Shown here one piece after another: positions 62,213 through 64,000 of a stretch of DNA of 64,000 nt. Origin of the DNA: Rhodobacteraceae bacterium S2214 (lineage in GTDB: Bacteria; Pseudomonadota; Alphaproteobacteria; Rhodobacterales; Rhodobacteraceae). Each line of letters begins with the position of its first letter. The stretch's first letter is position 1. The position numbers were made by a program, and so were the translations under genes. Under the pieces are notes generated by a model. That model saw nothing but the letters and a program-made list of their open reading frames with translations. It made no database searches and had not been told where the DNA came from. The stretch spans positions 1,524,001-1,588,000 of the forward strand of contig CP081161.1 of NCBI GenBank assembly GCA_025141675.1, in the 5' to 3' direction.

Positions 62213-63802
62213 TCATCCGTATAGCGCGAGCATCTGTTTCAAATCATCAAGCGTGTTCGCCTCGGATACCGGTTTATCGTGCCGCCAGCGCAGCATCCTC
62301 GGGAAACGCAAAGCGACGCCGGATTTGTGACGCGGGGACGCTTGGATACCTTCGAACGCGATCTCGAACACGTGTTCGGGCGGCACTTGGCGGACGGGCC
62401 CGAATTTTTGCAGCGTATTTTTGCGCACCCATGCGGTGATTTCGCGAAACTCTTTGTCGGTCAGGCCGGAGTACGCTTTGGTGAAGGGGGTCAGTTCGTT
62501 GCCGTTCCAGACCGCAAAGGTGTAATCGGTGAACAGGTTGGCGCGCCTGCCGTGGCCTGCCTGCGCGTAAATCATGACGGCGTCGATTGTTAGCGGATCG
62601 ACCTTCCATTTCCACCAGTCACCGCGTTTGCGTCCTGCCAAATACGGGCTGTGCTTGTTCTTCAGCATCAGCCCTTCGGCGTTCAGGTCGCGGGATTTAT
62701 CGCGCTCCGCTGCCAAATCGTCCCACGTTTGAAAGGCAACGCTTTGCGATAATTTGATCGGTGCCGTGTCAGGGGCCGCGTCGATGATGGCGGACAGCGC
62801 AGCGCGTCGGTCAGACAAGGGTTGATCGCGAATGTCGGTTCCGTCTTGTTCCAGCAGGTCGTAGGCCATCAAGATCACGGGGGCCTCGGTCAGCAGCTTT
62901 TTCGGAACGGTTTTGCGGCCGATCCGCTTTTGCAGCGCGTTGAACGAGAGGGGGGCATCGTTGGCGAAAGCCAATACTTCGCCGTCAATGACGGTCCCGT
63001 CCGGCAGATAATCTTTCAGTTGGGCGAATTCGGGGAAGCGATCTGTCATCAGGTCTTCGCCGCGTGACCAGAGGTGGTGTTCGCCGCCGCGCAATATGAA
63101 CTGGCCGCGAATACCGTCCCATTTGCGTTCCGCGTTCCAATCCGTTGGTTCGCCAAGGTCGTCGAGCGTGTCCAATCCATAGGCGAGGTAGAACGGGTAG
63201 GGGCGCGATAGGTCTGCGGTGGGATCATTCGCTTCGATTAGGGCGTGAAATGTTGTGGTTTCGGGCGTCCAGTTGCCCATCAATTTGTGGGTCAGAGCGG
63301 CTTCGTCTTGGTCGGTCGCTTTGGCCAAGGCGCGGGTCATCAGTTTGGTGCTGACACCGACACGAAACCCGCCAGTCAGAAGTTTTGTAAACAAGAACCT
63401 TTGCATGTCGGGCAGGGTGTTCCACGCGTCGATGATGCCTGTTTTACGAGCGTCGTCGTCCAGTGTGCCAAGTTGTTTTATCGTTTCAATCCAGTGGGTC
63501 AGGGACTGATCCGCCGTCTGTTCCGGTGGTGGCAGAACAAGTGAAATCGTTTCGGCCAGATCGCCGACGATGTTGTAGCTTTCTTCGAACAGCCAATCGG
63601 GCAGGCCTGCGACCTCTGCCGCCCATGTGCGGAGTTTTCCGGCTGTGATGGTCCGTTTCGGGCGACGGCCCGAAAACAGTGCGATCGTCCAAAGTTTGTC
63701 GTCGTCAGGGGCGGTCGTGAAATAGTCTGCGAGTGCTGTGACTTTGGCGGTTGTTTTGGTGGATTCGTCGATGCGGGCGAATAACTGGGCGAAGTCCTTC
63801 AT
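62213..63802 (-). CDS. ATP-dependent DNA ligase
   Basis: A 529-residue ligase of the bacterial accessory type (related to those linked to cisplatin-damage response), not the NAD-dependent LigA. An N-terminal DNA-binding domain (1-200) precedes the nucleotidyltransferase core: adenylation Lys227 in AERKWDGIRGQ, then VIDGEVLAF, EGLMLKNKHSPYLAGRK and WWKWK; an OB-fold with the metal-linked C-terminal motif follows. The start overlaps the partner exonuclease stop by four bases (ATGA). Lhr-type helicase and MPE phosphoesterase genes, often next in such loci, are not downstream here. Confidence 0.94.
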   Translation of the reverse strand: MKDFAQLFARIDESTKTTAKVTALADYFTTAPDDDKLWTIALFSGRRPKRTITAGKLRTWAAEVAGLPDWLFEESYNIVGDLAETISLVLPPPEQTADQSLTHWIETIKQLGTLDDDARKTGIIDAWNTLPDMQRFLFTKLLTGGFRVGVSTKLMTRALAKATDQDEAALTHKLMGNWTPETTTFHALIEANDPTADLSRPYPFYLAYGLDTLDDLGEPTDWNAERKWDGIRGQFILRGGEHHLWSRGEDLMTDRFPEFAQLKDYLPDGTVIDGEVLAFANDAPLSFNALQKRIGRKTVPKKLLTEAPVILMAYDLLEQDGTDIRDQPLSDRRAALSAIIDAAPDTAPIKLSQSVAFQTWDDLAAERDKSRDLNAEGLMLKNKHSPYLAGRKRGDWWKWKVDPLTIDAVMIYAQAGHGRRANLFTDYTFAVWNGNELTPFTKAYSGLTDKEFREITAWVRKNTLQKFGPVRQVPPEHVFEIAFEGIQASPRHKSGVALRFPRMLRWRHDKPVSEANTLDDLKQMLALYG

Positions 63803-64000
63803 GCGTCGTCCGCCTCTGTTGTGTCTTCGCCGTTGTATTCTGTGGACACGACGTGGGCATCATATCCTTCTTCGCGCAACCATTTGTGGAAGGCGTCCGT
63901 GTAGCCGTGGGTGGCAAAGATTTTTTCGGCACCCGTCGCTTTGATTGCCGCGTTCAGCCCATCCCAGTCGGCATGGTCAGACACGATAAACCCACGATCG
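63799..64000 (-). CDS. Ligase-associated MBL-fold exonuclease, C-terminal part (runs off the window end)
   Basis: Only the last 66 or so residues are visible. GFIVSDHADWDGLNAAI has the conserved Ser-Asp-His-Ala-Asp motif of the beta-CASP/MBL nuclease family, followed by FATHGYTDAFHKWLREEGYD. It is coupled to the DNA ligase gene by an ATGA overlap, as expected for the ligase-associated end-processing exonuclease. The 5' end is outside the window, so the length cannot be judged. Confidence 0.82.
   Translation of the reverse strand, partial: DRGFIVSDHADWDGLNAAIKATGAEKIFATHGYTDAFHKWLREEGYDAHVVSTEYNGEDTTEADDA

Overview
The window is a 64 kb chromosomal segment of an alphaproteobacterium, most likely a marine member of the Roseobacter group (Rhodobacteraceae). 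The evidence is the gene set: small families typical of that group (DUF6524, DUF2842, DUF6476, DUF2200, DUF2239), an adrenodoxin-type ferredoxin, an RpoH gene with a consensus heat-shock promoter, a Fur/Mur-like box in front of a manganese ABC transporter, a TupBCA tungstate-type transporter and a TctCBA/TctDE cluster. Genes are densely packed on both strands, with many 1-8 bp start/stop overlaps. I saw no rRNA, tRNA, CRISPR array, insertion sequence, integrase or phage gene, so this reads as core plus metabolic accessory chromosome rather than a mobile island.

Layout. 1-9.8 kb: a partial hypothetical gene, purA, small membrane proteins, an acetyltransferase, a large Ala/Glu repeat protein, thiN, a DMT exporter, L-serine dehydratase, a GST and an exported JAMM-like protein. 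9.9-16.7 kb: rpiA, an acyl-CoA synthetase/enoyl-CoA hydratase pair behind a palindromic operator, glutathione reductase and hflKC. 16.8-25.5 kb: DUF2200, a methyltransferase, degP/Q, a peptidoglycan-binding lipoprotein, a ferredoxin coupled to an FG-GAP-like protein, cobS/cobT and a KefB-type antiporter. 25.7-33.7 kb: a GspL/PilM-like giant protein, a SIMPL protein, metY, a VOC protein, DUF2239, a glycosyltransferase-like protein and an exported hypothetical.

33.9-36.6 kb: tupBCA and an SRPBCC protein. 36.5-44.1 kb: an alpha-glucoside (maltose/maltodextrin type) locus. The GH13 glucosidase and malEFG are on the minus strand; a LacI regulator and malK are divergent from them, with a CG-centred operator between. 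44.2-48.9 kb: a Mn/Fe ABC transporter (SitABCD type) behind a Fur/Mur-like box, then a DUF2892 protein and a split YeeE/YedE sulfur transporter that share a GTGAC-N3-GTCAC-like operator. 49-56.7 kb: DUF4387/AtuA-like catabolic proteins joined to tctCBA, divergent from tctDE and an orphan periplasmic binding protein. This is the best candidate here for an uncharacterised system: uptake, sensing and first catabolic step for an unknown carboxylate. 56.8-64 kb: DUF6476, rluD, rpoH, an oxidoreductase, pepF, an ATP-dependent DNA ligase and the 3' end of its partner exonuclease.

Several regulatory sites could be read directly: a sigma-32 promoter before rpoH, LacI and Fur/Mur-like operators, tandem repeats in the tctC/tctD intergenic region, and seven hairpin terminators or terminator-like hairpins. 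Product names rest on motif and family recognition by eye; no searches were run.
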